Assembly (NCBI GenBank): GCA_900319485.1
Contig: ONOQ01000017.1
Span: 1 to 36,500 of the forward strand
Direction of reading: 5' to 3'
Source: an uncultured Bacteroidales bacterium
Lineage (GTDB): Bacteria > Bacteroidota > Bacteroidia > Bacteroidales > UBA932
DNA length: 36,500 nt
The notes under the pieces: generated by a model
The model's input: the letters and a program-made list of their open reading frames with translations, nothing else
The model's database searches: none
Told to the model about the DNA's origin: nothing
Shown: in pieces, positions 16,147 through 23,916 of the stretch
Layout: every line of letters starts with the position of its first letter
Position numbering within the stretch: the first letter of the stretch is position 1
Translations under genes and position numbers: made by a program

Positions 16147-16267
16147 TTGGTGTCAAAACCTATAGCCGCCCGCGGCTTCATGAGCGGGAGGGGCCCAGAG
16201 CCGGCGCGAAGCGCGGGCTAATGGGAGGGACGAAGTGAGCGAAGCGAACGAAGGGTTTTGACACCAA
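16147..16267. repeat. 121-bp palindromic element
   Basis: Perfect 14-bp arms, TTGGTGTCAAAACC (16147-16160) and GGTTTTGACACCAA (16254-16267), enclose GC-rich sub-hairpins such as GCGC-GAA-GCGC. The stretch from GGGAGGG at 16223 to 16253, with core GAGCGAAGCGAACG, matches 24868-24899 inside the dapE-like gene. GGGAGGGGCCCA (from 16186) also occurs inverted in the dapF insert. Confidence 0.75.
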
Positions 16268-16342
16268 TGCTTTCCGTAGCGTGATGGGGCAAACCTGTAG
16301 CCGCCCGCGGGTCTGGAGTATGCTTCCCGTAGCGTGATGGGG
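16158..16342. repeat. Two pairs of short direct repeats
   Basis: An 18-bp sequence at 16158-16175 recurs at 16293-16310 with one mismatch (ACCTRTAGCCGCCCGCGG). A 21-bp sequence at 16269-16289 recurs at 16322-16342 with one mismatch (core CCGTAGCGTGATGGGG). Confidence 0.7.
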
Positions 16343-16401
16343 GCAAATGGTTTTGCCGCAAGTGGCTCGGGGATGTGCTTCCTGCTGGCGGGCAGTTACG
16401 G

Positions 16402-16530
16402 GGTGGAGGCTAAACAATTGGTAGACAGGCGGTTATGAGGGTGTCTGGGATTACCGGTAATACCAAAAGATCCCACAAGTGACTGAGTAACAGCACGTTA
16501 AACCCCACCGCATCGGCATTACCATAGTGG
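16402..16530. repeat. Family-A intergenic inverted repeat, copy 4 (divergent)
   Basis: The outer arms GGTGGAGGCTAAA (16402-16414) and TTAAACCCCACC (16498-16509) match copies 1-3. The interior hairpin differs and contains ATTACCGGTAAT. The flank is AGTGGGGAACGGGGAGGGG. Confidence 0.55.
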
Positions 16531-16614
16531 GGAACGGGGAGGGGAAAACTTTTAACCCGGTGCGGGGATGAACGGCAGCAGCAAAATCCCCTTGTGGCAT
16601 AGCAATAAAATTGC

Positions 16615-16622
16615 TATATTTG
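16615..16622 (+). promoter_or_regulatory. -7 box of cdaA, near-leaderless
   Basis: TATATTTG is followed by 7 nt and the ATG at 16630. Confidence 0.55.
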
Positions 16623-16629
16623 TAATCCT

Positions 16630-17448
16630 ATGATGAGTGTACTGGGAATATTTAGTTTTTTGAGTTTCGGGTGGGCGGATATCCTGGATATCCTGATGGT
16701 GGCCCTCATCATCTTTTTCCTCATCAGAAGCATCAGAAAGGACTCCGGTATCCTCAACATAGTTCTCATCCTGGCGGTGCTGCTCATTCTGCAGGCGCTG
16801 GTGAAAGCCCTCAATATGAGGATGATGAGCGCACTCCTGGGGGCACTCCTGGATGTGGGTGTGCTTGCCATCATCATACTGTTCCAGCCGGAAATCCGTC
16901 ACCTCCTCAACCGCGTGGCCGTTCAGTCCGGCCTGTCCAGAAGGAGCGGTGAAATCTTTAACAAACTGATGGGCATAAAGGAGGAATCCATGGGCTCGCA
17001 GTCTGTTGTGGAACTCTCGGAGGCCGTGAGGGCTATGGCCGCAGAGAAAACCGGCGCCCTCATAGTGCTTCAGCACAAGAGTGACCTGGATGAGTACAAA
17101 GCCACCGGAGATGCCTTTGAAGCGGAGATTAACCGCCGCCTCATTATGAACATCTTCTTCAAGAACTCTCCCCTGCACGACGGTGCAATGATAATAGTGG
17201 GAGACCGCATAGTTGCCGCACGCTGCCAACTCCCCATGACCGCCAGAAGGGACATCCCCGCCCATTACGGGATGAGGCACCGCGCTGCCATCGGCGTAAC
17301 TGAAGACACTGACGCAGACGTAGTTGTGGTATCTGAGGAAACCGGAAACGTGTCATACGTCCACGGAGGAGAAATCCAGACAATAAAGAATATAGAGGAG
17401 TTGAGGTCCATTCTGGCCCACACTCTGTTAGCCAAGGAGGAAGCATAG
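16630..17448 (+). CDS. cdaA: Diadenylate cyclase CdaA
   Basis: The 272-aa membrane-bound enzyme makes the second messenger c-di-AMP from two ATP. Three N-terminal membrane helices (about 10-80) precede the DAC domain. The catalytic DGA is in LHDGAMII (Asp about 184), and the RHRAAIGVTE motif follows near 216. These are the two signature motifs of the family. In many bacteria c-di-AMP tunes potassium transport and envelope turgor. mutS2 follows 3 bp after its stop, so the two are one transcription unit, read from a promoter a few bases before the ATG. Confidence 0.95.
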   Translation: MMSVLGIFSFLSFGWADILDILMVALIIFFLIRSIRKDSGILNIVLILAVLLILQALVKALNMRMMSALLGALLDVGVLAIIILFQPEIRHLLNRVAVQSGLSRRSGEIFNKLMGIKEESMGSQSVVELSEAVRAMAAEKTGALIVLQHKSDLDEYKATGDAFEAEINRRLIMNIFFKNSPLHDGAMIIVGDRIVAARCQLPMTARRDIPAHYGMRHRAAIGVTEDTDADVVVVSEETGNVSYVHGGEIQTIKNIEELRSILAHTLLAKEEA

Positions 17449-17451
17449 GAA

Positions 17452-19965
17452 ATGGATCACAGGCTGGAGGCCAAACTTGGCTTTGATAAGGTTAGGGCCG
17501 ATATAAGCGCCCGCTGCTGCACGGAATACGCATCGGACAGGGTTGGGACGGAGGAATTCTCCACCATCCCGGAGGAAATTCACAGAAGGCATCTTCTCAC
17601 CGACGAGATGCGCCTTATCCTTATGTTCGAGGACGGCTTCCCCACTTCCGGCTACATAGACGCCATCCCGTTCCTGGAACCTATCGGCAAAAATGCCTCA
17701 ATAGACCTCCTGTCCCTTGGAAAACTCCGAACACTCCTTGACACCCTCCGGAAGGCCCTCCACTTCTTCCACACCGTCAAGGAAGGCATCTACCCCAACC
17801 TCCAGCACATGGCGGCGGGCATCAACGCCCCCGCAGAGGTAATGCAGCGGATAGACTCCATCCTTGACCGCCACGGGGAAATCAAGGACACCGCCAGCGA
17901 TGAACTCTACAAGATACGCCGCAGCATAAAGGACAAGGAAATTAACGTTTCCAAGCGTATGAACGCCATCCTGAGACAGGCGCAGCAGGAAGGGTTTGCC
18001 GATGCCGATGCATCCGTTGCCATAAGGGACGGCAAGATGCTCATACCGGTTTCATCGGCCAAAAAAAGAGCCTTCCAGGGCTTTGTATACGACGAAAGCG
18101 CAACGGGAAAGACCACCTTTATGGAGCCCGCGGAGATTGTGGCGCTGCAAAACGAGATATCCGAACTCCACTTTGCCGAAACCCGCGAGATTGCAAAGAT
18201 CCTCTATGAGTTTGCAGAGTTCCTGAGGCCCTTTGTGCCGGAACTCATTGACGGGGCCCGCCTCCTTGGAGAACTGGATTTCATCATGGCAAAGGCCAAT
18301 GTTGCCCTCAGTTACATTGCCGGAATGCCGGTTGTGAGTGAGGACGGCGCCCTTAGGCTCCGTAAAGCCCGCCATCCCCTTCTGGAGAAATCCCTGAAAC
18401 GTGAGAAAAAGGCAATCGTGCCACTCACAATAACCCTCACGCCCCAGAAACGCATCCTCCTTATCTCCGGCCCCAACGCCGGCGGAAAGAGCGTGTGCCT
18501 CAAAACCACCGGCCTTCTGCAGTATATGTTCCAGTGGGGAATGCTCATCCCCACATCGGAAACGTCGGAACTGCCGGTATTTGACCGCATAATGGTGTCT
18601 ATAGGAGACGACCAATCCCTGGAAAACGACCTATCCACCTACAGTTCCTTCCTCACGGACATGAAGGCAATGCTCAGTGTGGCCGATTCCAAGACGCTGG
18701 TTCTCATAGATGAGTTTGGCGGCGGAACCGAACCCGCGGCCGGCGGCGCCATCGCGGAAGCCATCCTTCACGAACTCGACACCCGCGGAGCCTATGGCGT
18801 AATCACAACCCACTACACCAACCTCAAACTTTATGCATCGGCCGCAGAATCCGGTGTAATAAACGGCGCAATGCAGTTTGACGCCGCCACGGTGGCACCC
18901 CTGTTTGTCCTGGAGCAGGGCCTTCCGGGCTCTTCCTTCGCCTTTGAACTGGCCCGAAAGATGGGCCTTCCGGAAACAATAGTGCACGATGCAGAGGAGC
19001 GCGCCGGAGAGCAGTTCGTGGGCATTGAGAGAAACCTCCGTAAGATTGCCAGGAGCCGCCGCGCCCTGGATGAGAAACTTTCCAAGATACGCGCAACTGA
19101 TAAAACCCTCGAGGGCCTCACGGACCGCTATGAGAAGGAACTTGAGGAGATAAAGGAAATGCGCCGCCGCATCCTTGAAGAGGCCCGCGCAGAGGCCGAA
19201 AAAATAGTGAAGGAGGCCAATAAACGCGTGGAGGGAACCATCCGCGCCATCAAGGAATCCCAGGCCCAGAAAGAGGAGACAAAGGCGGCCAGGGCAGAAC
19301 TCCAGGGCTTCCTTGGAGCCCTCGCGGAAGGCACCAGCAAACGGGAAAAGTACATTGACCGTAAACTCAAGGACGTCCAGGACAGAAAGGCCCGTGAAGA
19401 CGCCCGCAAGAAGCGCCGCGCCGGCGGGGAAACCCTGAAGCAGATGGAGCAGGAGGAGGAGCAGGCCCGCAAGGAAGCCGCCTTCCGCAGCGCCCCCCTC
19501 AAGGTTGGGGAGAAGGTACGTATCAAGGAGAACGGGATGGTGGGAGAAGTTTCCAAGGTAAGCACCAAGGCGGTCACGGTAATTGTGGGCAATATCACCA
19601 CAAAACTACCCCTGGACCGCGTGGAGCGCATTACAGCAAACGAATACAAGGCAGTTGCCAAGGCTCCTGACCAGCGCCCCAGGCAGGTGTATGACACCGC
19701 CATAAGGGAGCGTAAGGCCAATTTCTCCACGGAACTTGACGTCCGCGGAGAGCGCGTGACGAACGCCCTGGAAATTGTTATGAAATATGTTGACGATGCC
19801 CTTATGTTAGGCGTCCCTTCGGTGCGGATTTTGCACGGAAAAGGAACCGGTGCCCTGAGGGAGGAGATTCAGAAGTACCTGCGCACTGTTCCGGGCGTTG
19901 TATCGGCCCAGGACGAGCACGTACAGTTTGGAGGAGCCGGTGTCACCGTGGTAAAATTTGAATGA
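17452..19965 (+). CDS. mutS2: Endonuclease MutS2
   Basis: The 837-aa protein has the MutS-type core, ATPase domain and C-terminal Smr nuclease domain. Walker A GPNAGGKS lies at 340-347, and the LIDEFGGGTEP Walker B/signature and THYTNLK follow. A long charged coiled coil (about 510-640, rich in E, K and R) leads to the Smr domain with LDVRGERV (about 762) and HGKGTG (about 796). MutS2 suppresses recombination and in some bacteria rescues collided ribosomes. It sits in the cdaA-mutS2-yraN-manC-like unit, and its last codons overlap the start region of yraN. Confidence 0.96.
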   Translation: MDHRLEAKLGFDKVRADISARCCTEYASDRVGTEEFSTIPEEIHRRHLLTDEMRLILMFEDGFPTSGYIDAIPFLEPIGKNASIDLLSLGKLRTLLDTLRKALHFFHTVKEGIYPNLQHMAAGINAPAEVMQRIDSILDRHGEIKDTASDELYKIRRSIKDKEINVSKRMNAILRQAQQEGFADADASVAIRDGKMLIPVSSAKKRAFQGFVYDESATGKTTFMEPAEIVALQNEISELHFAETREIAKILYEFAEFLRPFVPELIDGARLLGELDFIMAKANVALSYIAGMPVVSEDGALRLRKARHPLLEKSLKREKKAIVPLTITLTPQKRILLISGPNAGGKSVCLKTTGLLQYMFQWGMLIPTSETSELPVFDRIMVSIGDDQSLENDLSTYSSFLTDMKAMLSVADSKTLVLIDEFGGGTEPAAGGAIAEAILHELDTRGAYGVITTHYTNLKLYASAAESGVINGAMQFDAATVAPLFVLEQGLPGSSFAFELARKMGLPETIVHDAEERAGEQFVGIERNLRKIARSRRALDEKLSKIRATDKTLEGLTDRYEKELEEIKEMRRRILEEARAEAEKIVKEANKRVEGTIRAIKESQAQKEETKAARAELQGFLGALAEGTSKREKYIDRKLKDVQDRKAREDARKKRRAGGETLKQMEQEEEQARKEAAFRSAPLKVGEKVRIKENGMVGEVSKVSTKAVTVIVGNITTKLPLDRVERITANEYKAVAKAPDQRPRQVYDTAIRERKANFSTELDVRGERVTNALEIVMKYVDDALMLGVPSVRILHGKGTGALREEIQKYLRTVPGVVSAQDEHVQFGGAGVTVVKFE

Positions 19966-19966
19966 T

Positions 19967-20341
19967 ATGAACGTTCTTAGAACCAGCAAGTTAGGTGAAC
20001 TTGGAGAGCAGATGGCCTGCGATTTCCTGGAATCCCGAGGCCAGCACATCCTGGACCGCAACTGGCGGGCCGGCCATCTGGAGATAGACATAGTGTCGGA
20101 GGGCCCTGACGGCCTTCATTTTGTGGAGGTGAAAACCCGCAAGGCTCCCGTCACCACCACCATCAGTGACCAGGTCAATCCCGTCAAGCAGAAGAGGATA
20201 TCGGCCGCGGCGCTAAGATACCTGAGCGCCAAGCACCTTTACGGGCAGGAGGTCTTCTTTGACGTCGTTTCCGTCACCGTAGAGCAGCAGGAAACCCTTG
20301 TGAGGTACTTCCCTCAGGCCTGGATACCAATGTTTGTATAA
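19967..20341 (+). CDS. yraN: YraN family (UPF0102) nuclease-fold protein
   Basis: This 124-aa cytoplasmic protein has the YraN pattern: LGELGEQMACDFLESRG at the N-terminus, NWRAGHLEIDIV, then FVEVKTRK. The Asp and the ExK combine as a PD-(D/E)xK-type active site. The family's role is unknown, with a possible part in nucleic-acid processing. The frame extends to a TTG at 19958 inside mutS2, but the ATG at 19967 just after the mutS2 stop is the natural start. Confidence 0.88.
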   Translation: MNVLRTSKLGELGEQMACDFLESRGQHILDRNWRAGHLEIDIVSEGPDGLHFVEVKTRKAPVTTTISDQVNPVKQKRISAAALRYLSAKHLYGQEVFFDVVSVTVEQQETLVRYFPQAWIPMFV

Positions 20342-20356
20342 CTAACCAACCACATA

Positions 20357-21127
20357 ATGAACAGCCACAGATACTGTGTAATAATGGCCGATGGCAGCGG
20401 AAACCGCTCCCAGTACGCCCTTACATATAATAGATTCCAGGGCGTAGTGCCGGATGAAAACATCCTGGTGGTAACGCTCGCAAAGTATGCCGATGAAGCC
20501 AGAAAGGCTCTCCCTATGCTCCCTCCGGAGAATATCCTAAGGGAACCTTTCGCAAGAAAAACGGCCCCCTGTATGGCCCTGGCGGCATATACCATCCTTC
20601 TCCGTGACCCGGAGGCAGTAATTGTTGCCACCCCGTGGGACCTTGTGATCCGGGACGAATCCATGTTTGCAGAAACAGTGAACGACGCCTTCGCGTACGT
20701 GGAGGAGCACGATGTCCTGATGACGCTTGGGATTGTCCCTAAATCGGCCGAAGTAAACTTTGGCTACATCCAGGTGAAGGAAGGCCGTAACGCCCATCTG
20801 ATGGCCGGCCCGCTCAAGGTGAAAACCTTCACTGAAAAGCCCTCACAGGAACTTGCAGAGGTATTTATACGCACCGGAGAGTTCTTCTGGAACAGCGGTA
20901 TTTTCATCTGGAAGGCCGATACAATTTGCCAGGAACTTGAAAAGTACGTCCCTGAAGTGACGGAACTTTTCCGCGGCTGGAAGGAGCACATCCTGGAGCC
21001 CGCCTTCGTGGAAAGGGCCTACAGTGAATGCCCCAAGGTGTCCCTTGACTACGGCGTTATGGAGCACACGGAACGCGCCTGGCTCTATCCCGCCAGGTTT
21101 GGATGGGCCGATATAGACAGGATTTAG
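20357..21127 (+). CDS. Degenerate mannose-1-phosphate guanylyltransferase-like protein
   Basis: The 256-aa chain is recognisably ManC-like: ENILVVT, EPFARKTAPCMALAAY, FTEKP, FFWNSGIFIWKAD and FGWADI all match the family. However, the nucleotide-binding signature GGxGxRxWPxSR...PKQ is replaced by MADGSGNRSQYALTYNRF, an in-frame loss of about 20 residues. TPSDH has become TPWDL, and the protein stops at FGWADI where family members (about 350 aa) continue with GTW and a further 90 residues. It is probably not an active guanylyltransferase. The open frame and ordinary codon use argue against a fresh pseudogene; a repurposed paralogue is possible. It follows yraN by 15 bp. Confidence 0.75.
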   Translation: MNSHRYCVIMADGSGNRSQYALTYNRFQGVVPDENILVVTLAKYADEARKALPMLPPENILREPFARKTAPCMALAAYTILLRDPEAVIVATPWDLVIRDESMFAETVNDAFAYVEEHDVLMTLGIVPKSAEVNFGYIQVKEGRNAHLMAGPLKVKTFTEKPSQELAEVFIRTGEFFWNSGIFIWKADTICQELEKYVPEVTELFRGWKEHILEPAFVERAYSECPKVSLDYGVMEHTERAWLYPARFGWADIDRI

Positions 21128-21131
21128 TAGC

Positions 21132-23177
21132 CTACCTTAGAATATCGTTCAGAATACTGCTGGCGGCCTCGCGGGCGCCTTCGCCGGGGCCCTGGATAAC
21201 CAGAGGATAGGGATGGAATGCGCTGCGGACGATGATGGCGTTTTCCGTGCCCCTCAGATAGTATGCGGGATGCTCCGGAGCAACACTCCTTATGCCGATT
21301 CCTGCCTCGTAGGACTTACCGTTTTTCCTCAGATATGCAACAAAGCGGAGGCGCTCGCCTTTGGCGCTGGCGGCATCGGCCTTCCTTGCGAGTTCCGGCT
21401 CATAGGCTTCAAGGGCAGCGTAGAAGTCCTCTACGGTGCCTTTGAAGGCATCTTCCGGGATTACAGGCTCCACCTTTACATCTTTTTCTTCCAGCCTTAC
21501 TCCGGCCTCGCGGGAGAGGATGAGAAGTTTACGGAGAGCATCCTTGCCGCCAAGGTCCATACGGGGATCGGCCTCAGTGAGACCGGCTTCCTGGGCACGT
21601 CTGACCATGCTTGCAAAGGATTCCCGGCCGGGGAGATAGTCTCCCAGGATCTGGTTTAGGGTGCAGGAGACAACGGCTTCGATGGAGGTAACTTCGTCGG
21701 AACTGTTGGCCCCGCGGGAGATGGATTCCAGGATGGGAAGGGCGGCGCCAACCGTGGTTTCATAGCGCAGCGGAACTCCGTTTTCACGGGCGGCGGCGTG
21801 CATTGCGGCAAACTCCGGATACGGCACGGCGAAAGAGCGGCGGTTTGATGAAACCACCCCTATTCCGGCCTCCAGAAGGTCTGTATAGCGCTTGTAGAGA
21901 GTTTCTGAATCCGTGCAGTCTACAAAGATGGAGCCCTTGGGGGCCAGGTTTATTATGGCGTCAACATAGGAGCCCTGCGTGTTGATAACGGGATGTCCCG
22001 TGAGGTCAATTCCGTAGCGCTTGCTGTTGGCCTTTCCAACAATTGTGAGGCGCTTTCCTGTGCGGGCCTCAACGTTCTCTGCGGCGCTCTTTATCATATT
22101 GTAAAGGGCGTGGGCAACGGCGCCGTCTCCGGCAATGAAAAGGCCTGTCTCCGCTGTGGGCAGTTCCTGGAAAAACGCCCTGTGAAGGGCCCGGAGGGCC
22201 TGCTCAAGCACTTTCTGGCGCACTTTGAGTTCAACACCCGCCTCCGTTTCCTTGATGCTCAGGGCCGATATTCCTTCCTTCAGAAGAGCCTTTTCTGCCC
22301 TTGGCAGGCCGTCATCACCCTGGCCCACAACCGTGATTGTATCGGCCTCAGAAGCAACGCCAATCCAGCCTTTAGGGCCATCTTTGCCGATGACGGTGTA
22401 CTTCCCTTCCGGGGCGAAAGTGTTTTTGATTTCTATGTCTATACCGGCTTCCATTGCGGGGGCCACGGTGGGCGCATAAAGCACTTTGGCACCGTGGGAG
22501 GCCATCTGGAGGGCGGCATTGTAGGTCATTGTGGGGATGGTGCGGGCCTGGGGGACCTGCTTGGGGTTGGCGGTCATTATGCCGGGGACGTCGGTCCAGA
22601 TCTGGAGGGAATGGGCCTTTACGGCGGCGGCATAGAGGGCGGCGCTGAAGTCAGAGCCGCCGCGGCCGAGAGTGCAGACTGTGCCTTCCCCGTCCTGACA
22701 GATAAAGCCGGGGGCGATGTAAATCTCTGCGCCTTCTATGGCCTCTTTTATGCGGCTGTATGTCTCCTCCTGATTGTCTTTCACAACCAGTTTCCGGGAG
22801 TCAAGCCACTTGGCATTGTAGCCTTCCTGCTTAAGTTTTGCGGCAAGGATAGTTGTGGAAAGAAGTTCACCGAATGTAACCTGCTCATCCTTTGGCGTAA
22901 CGGCAAGTTCACGGAAAAGGCCGTCTACACGGGCCTGGATTTCTTCACGTTCCTCTCCGGTAAAAAGGCGTTTCACTATGTTCTGGTGGCGTTTTTGCAT
23001 TTCCTTGATGGCCTTGGGACCGCCGTCAAGGAGGGCATCCGTGCAGCCGCTGATAGCGCTGGAAACCAGAATTACCGTACCCATCTGCGCCTCCTTTTCA
23101 ACTATATCCAGGACCCTGGACATAGCCGTTGCGCTGGCTACGGAACTGCCACCAAACTTTAAGACCCTGTAACTCAT
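21132..23177 (-). CDS. thrA: Bifunctional aspartokinase / homoserine dehydrogenase with short regulatory domain
   Basis: The fused enzyme carries out the first and third steps of the aspartate family pathway. Aspartokinase motifs KFGGSS (7-12), TFGELLS, GRGGSDFSA and WTDVPGI cover about 1-265. The homoserine dehydrogenase half starts near 345 (LFIAGDGAVA in place of GxGxxG) and contains YETTVGAALP and DLGGKDALRKLLILSRE. At 681 aa it is about 130 residues shorter than usual ThrA. The loss falls in the ACT regulatory region, of which only about 70 residues remain, so threonine feedback control may be altered. It overlaps dapB by 4 bp (ATGA) as last gene of the lysine operon. Confidence 0.93.
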   Translation of the reverse strand: MSYRVLKFGGSSVASATAMSRVLDIVEKEAQMGTVILVSSAISGCTDALLDGGPKAIKEMQKRHQNIVKRLFTGEEREEIQARVDGLFRELAVTPKDEQVTFGELLSTTILAAKLKQEGYNAKWLDSRKLVVKDNQEETYSRIKEAIEGAEIYIAPGFICQDGEGTVCTLGRGGSDFSAALYAAAVKAHSLQIWTDVPGIMTANPKQVPQARTIPTMTYNAALQMASHGAKVLYAPTVAPAMEAGIDIEIKNTFAPEGKYTVIGKDGPKGWIGVASEADTITVVGQGDDGLPRAEKALLKEGISALSIKETEAGVELKVRQKVLEQALRALHRAFFQELPTAETGLFIAGDGAVAHALYNMIKSAAENVEARTGKRLTIVGKANSKRYGIDLTGHPVINTQGSYVDAIINLAPKGSIFVDCTDSETLYKRYTDLLEAGIGVVSSNRRSFAVPYPEFAAMHAAARENGVPLRYETTVGAALPILESISRGANSSDEVTSIEAVVSCTLNQILGDYLPGRESFASMVRRAQEAGLTEADPRMDLGGKDALRKLLILSREAGVRLEEKDVKVEPVIPEDAFKGTVEDFYAALEAYEPELARKADAASAKGERLRFVAYLRKNGKSYEAGIGIRSVAPEHPAYYLRGTENAIIVRSAFHPYPLVIQGPGEGAREAASSILNDILR

Positions 23178-23836
23178 AGCAGCTCTGAAAATTCGTGTAC
23201 GCCTTTGAGGCCCTCAGTTTTTATTGCGGCCAACACAGCGCCCTTGGCGAAGCCTTCTCGGGAGAAAGCCTCGTGGCGGAACGTGAGTTTGTCACAGCCG
23301 GAAGTGAGGGTGAGAGTGTGGATGCCGGGAACTTCGCCTTCACGGATGGAAGTGATCTCTGGCTTTTCACCAAGGCACTTCTCCACTAGTTCACCCATAG
23401 ATTTTGCCGTTCCGGAAGGGGCGTCCAGTTTGTGGATATGATGGATTTCTTCAATCTCAGGGGTGTAGCCAGCGCCCTTCAGGATTTCCGATGCCTTGGT
23501 GATGGCAAGATACAGGGCATTCACGCCAAGGGAGAAGTTGGAAGCGTACACCATAGGGGTGCCGGCGTCCGTGAAAGCCTTGATAACATCGGCCTTGATG
23601 TCATTCCAGCCGGTGGTGCCTATAACCGCCGCCTTGAAGTTCTGCGCTATGAACGGGTAGTTCTTCCGAAATGCCTCGGGGGTGGTGAAATCAATGCACA
23701 CGCACTCCTTTGCCACGTCCCTGGGCGTTGACGTGATGTCCTCGCTGGCCTGGACCAGTTCTATGCCGCGGCTTTGCAGTTCCTTTTCCACCATATGGCC
23801 CATCTTGCCATAGCCGCTGATAACTACCTTAATCAT
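23174..23836 (-). CDS. dapB: 4-hydroxy-tetrahydrodipicolinate reductase
   Basis: DapB reduces the DapA product with NAD(P)H to tetrahydrodipicolinate. The 220-aa protein has the N-terminal dinucleotide fold SGYGKMGHMVEKEL and the substrate motif IHHIHKLDAPSGTAKSMGE. It is somewhat short for the family (about 240-270), with a compact middle. It lies between the dapE-like gene and thrA. An 80-bp gap with a hairpin (23878-23907) separates it from dapE, and I see no convincing promoter of its own, so it may be read through from upstream. Confidence 0.95.
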   Translation of the reverse strand: MIKVVISGYGKMGHMVEKELQSRGIELVQASEDITSTPRDVAKECVCIDFTTPEAFRKNYPFIAQNFKAAVIGTTGWNDIKADVIKAFTDAGTPMVYASNFSLGVNALYLAITKASEILKGAGYTPEIEEIHHIHKLDAPSGTAKSMGELVEKCLGEKPEITSIREGEVPGIHTLTLTSGCDKLTFRHEAFSREGFAKGAVLAAIKTEGLKGVHEFSELL

Positions 23837-23877
23837 TGCGTTTTTGCTATCTGTCTAACTATCAGTTTGTTACAATA

Positions 23878-23907
23878 TTTACTCCCGTCATTTTTACCCG
23901 GAGTAAA
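23878..23907. repeat. TTTACTCC hairpin between the dapE-like gene and dapB
   Basis: TTTACTCC (23878-23885) pairs with GGAGTAAA (23900-23907). A similar TTACTCC/GGAGTAA hairpin with CTGTCGTTTTGGCCTG in the loop lies at 29057-29084, at the other end of the dap cluster. There is no U-run on the minus strand, so a termination role is uncertain. Confidence 0.5.
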
Positions 23908-23916
23908 AGCCATAAC

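Larger units (their letters stand above)
15981..16629. other. Non-coding block rich in repeats
   Basis: Between the iteron-like array and cdaA I find no credible gene. The stretch holds two 42-bp near-duplicates (16030-16123), a 121-bp palindromic element (16147-16267), two pairs of short direct repeats (16158-16342) and a family-A element (16402-16530). The open frames here have no recognisable protein content and are repeat-derived. Confidence 0.7.

Noticed and set aside
15309-16238. Plus-strand open frames opposite and beyond the His-rich zntA start, including Val/Met-rich ones
   Set aside because: They are antisense shadows of the 54-bp His repeats or run through the repeat block, with no recognisable protein features and no promoter.
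15773-16629. Retron, tRNA or small-RNA gene in the repeat block
   Set aside because: There is no reverse transcriptase gene, no cloverleaf with a TTCRA loop, and no promoter-terminator pair framing a discrete transcript.
20357-21127. Frameshifted manC pseudogene
   Set aside because: I looked for the missing GGxGxR...PKQ and the C-terminal third in other frames and found neither. The losses are clean in-frame gaps and the frame is otherwise intact, so it is reported as a degenerate paralogue.
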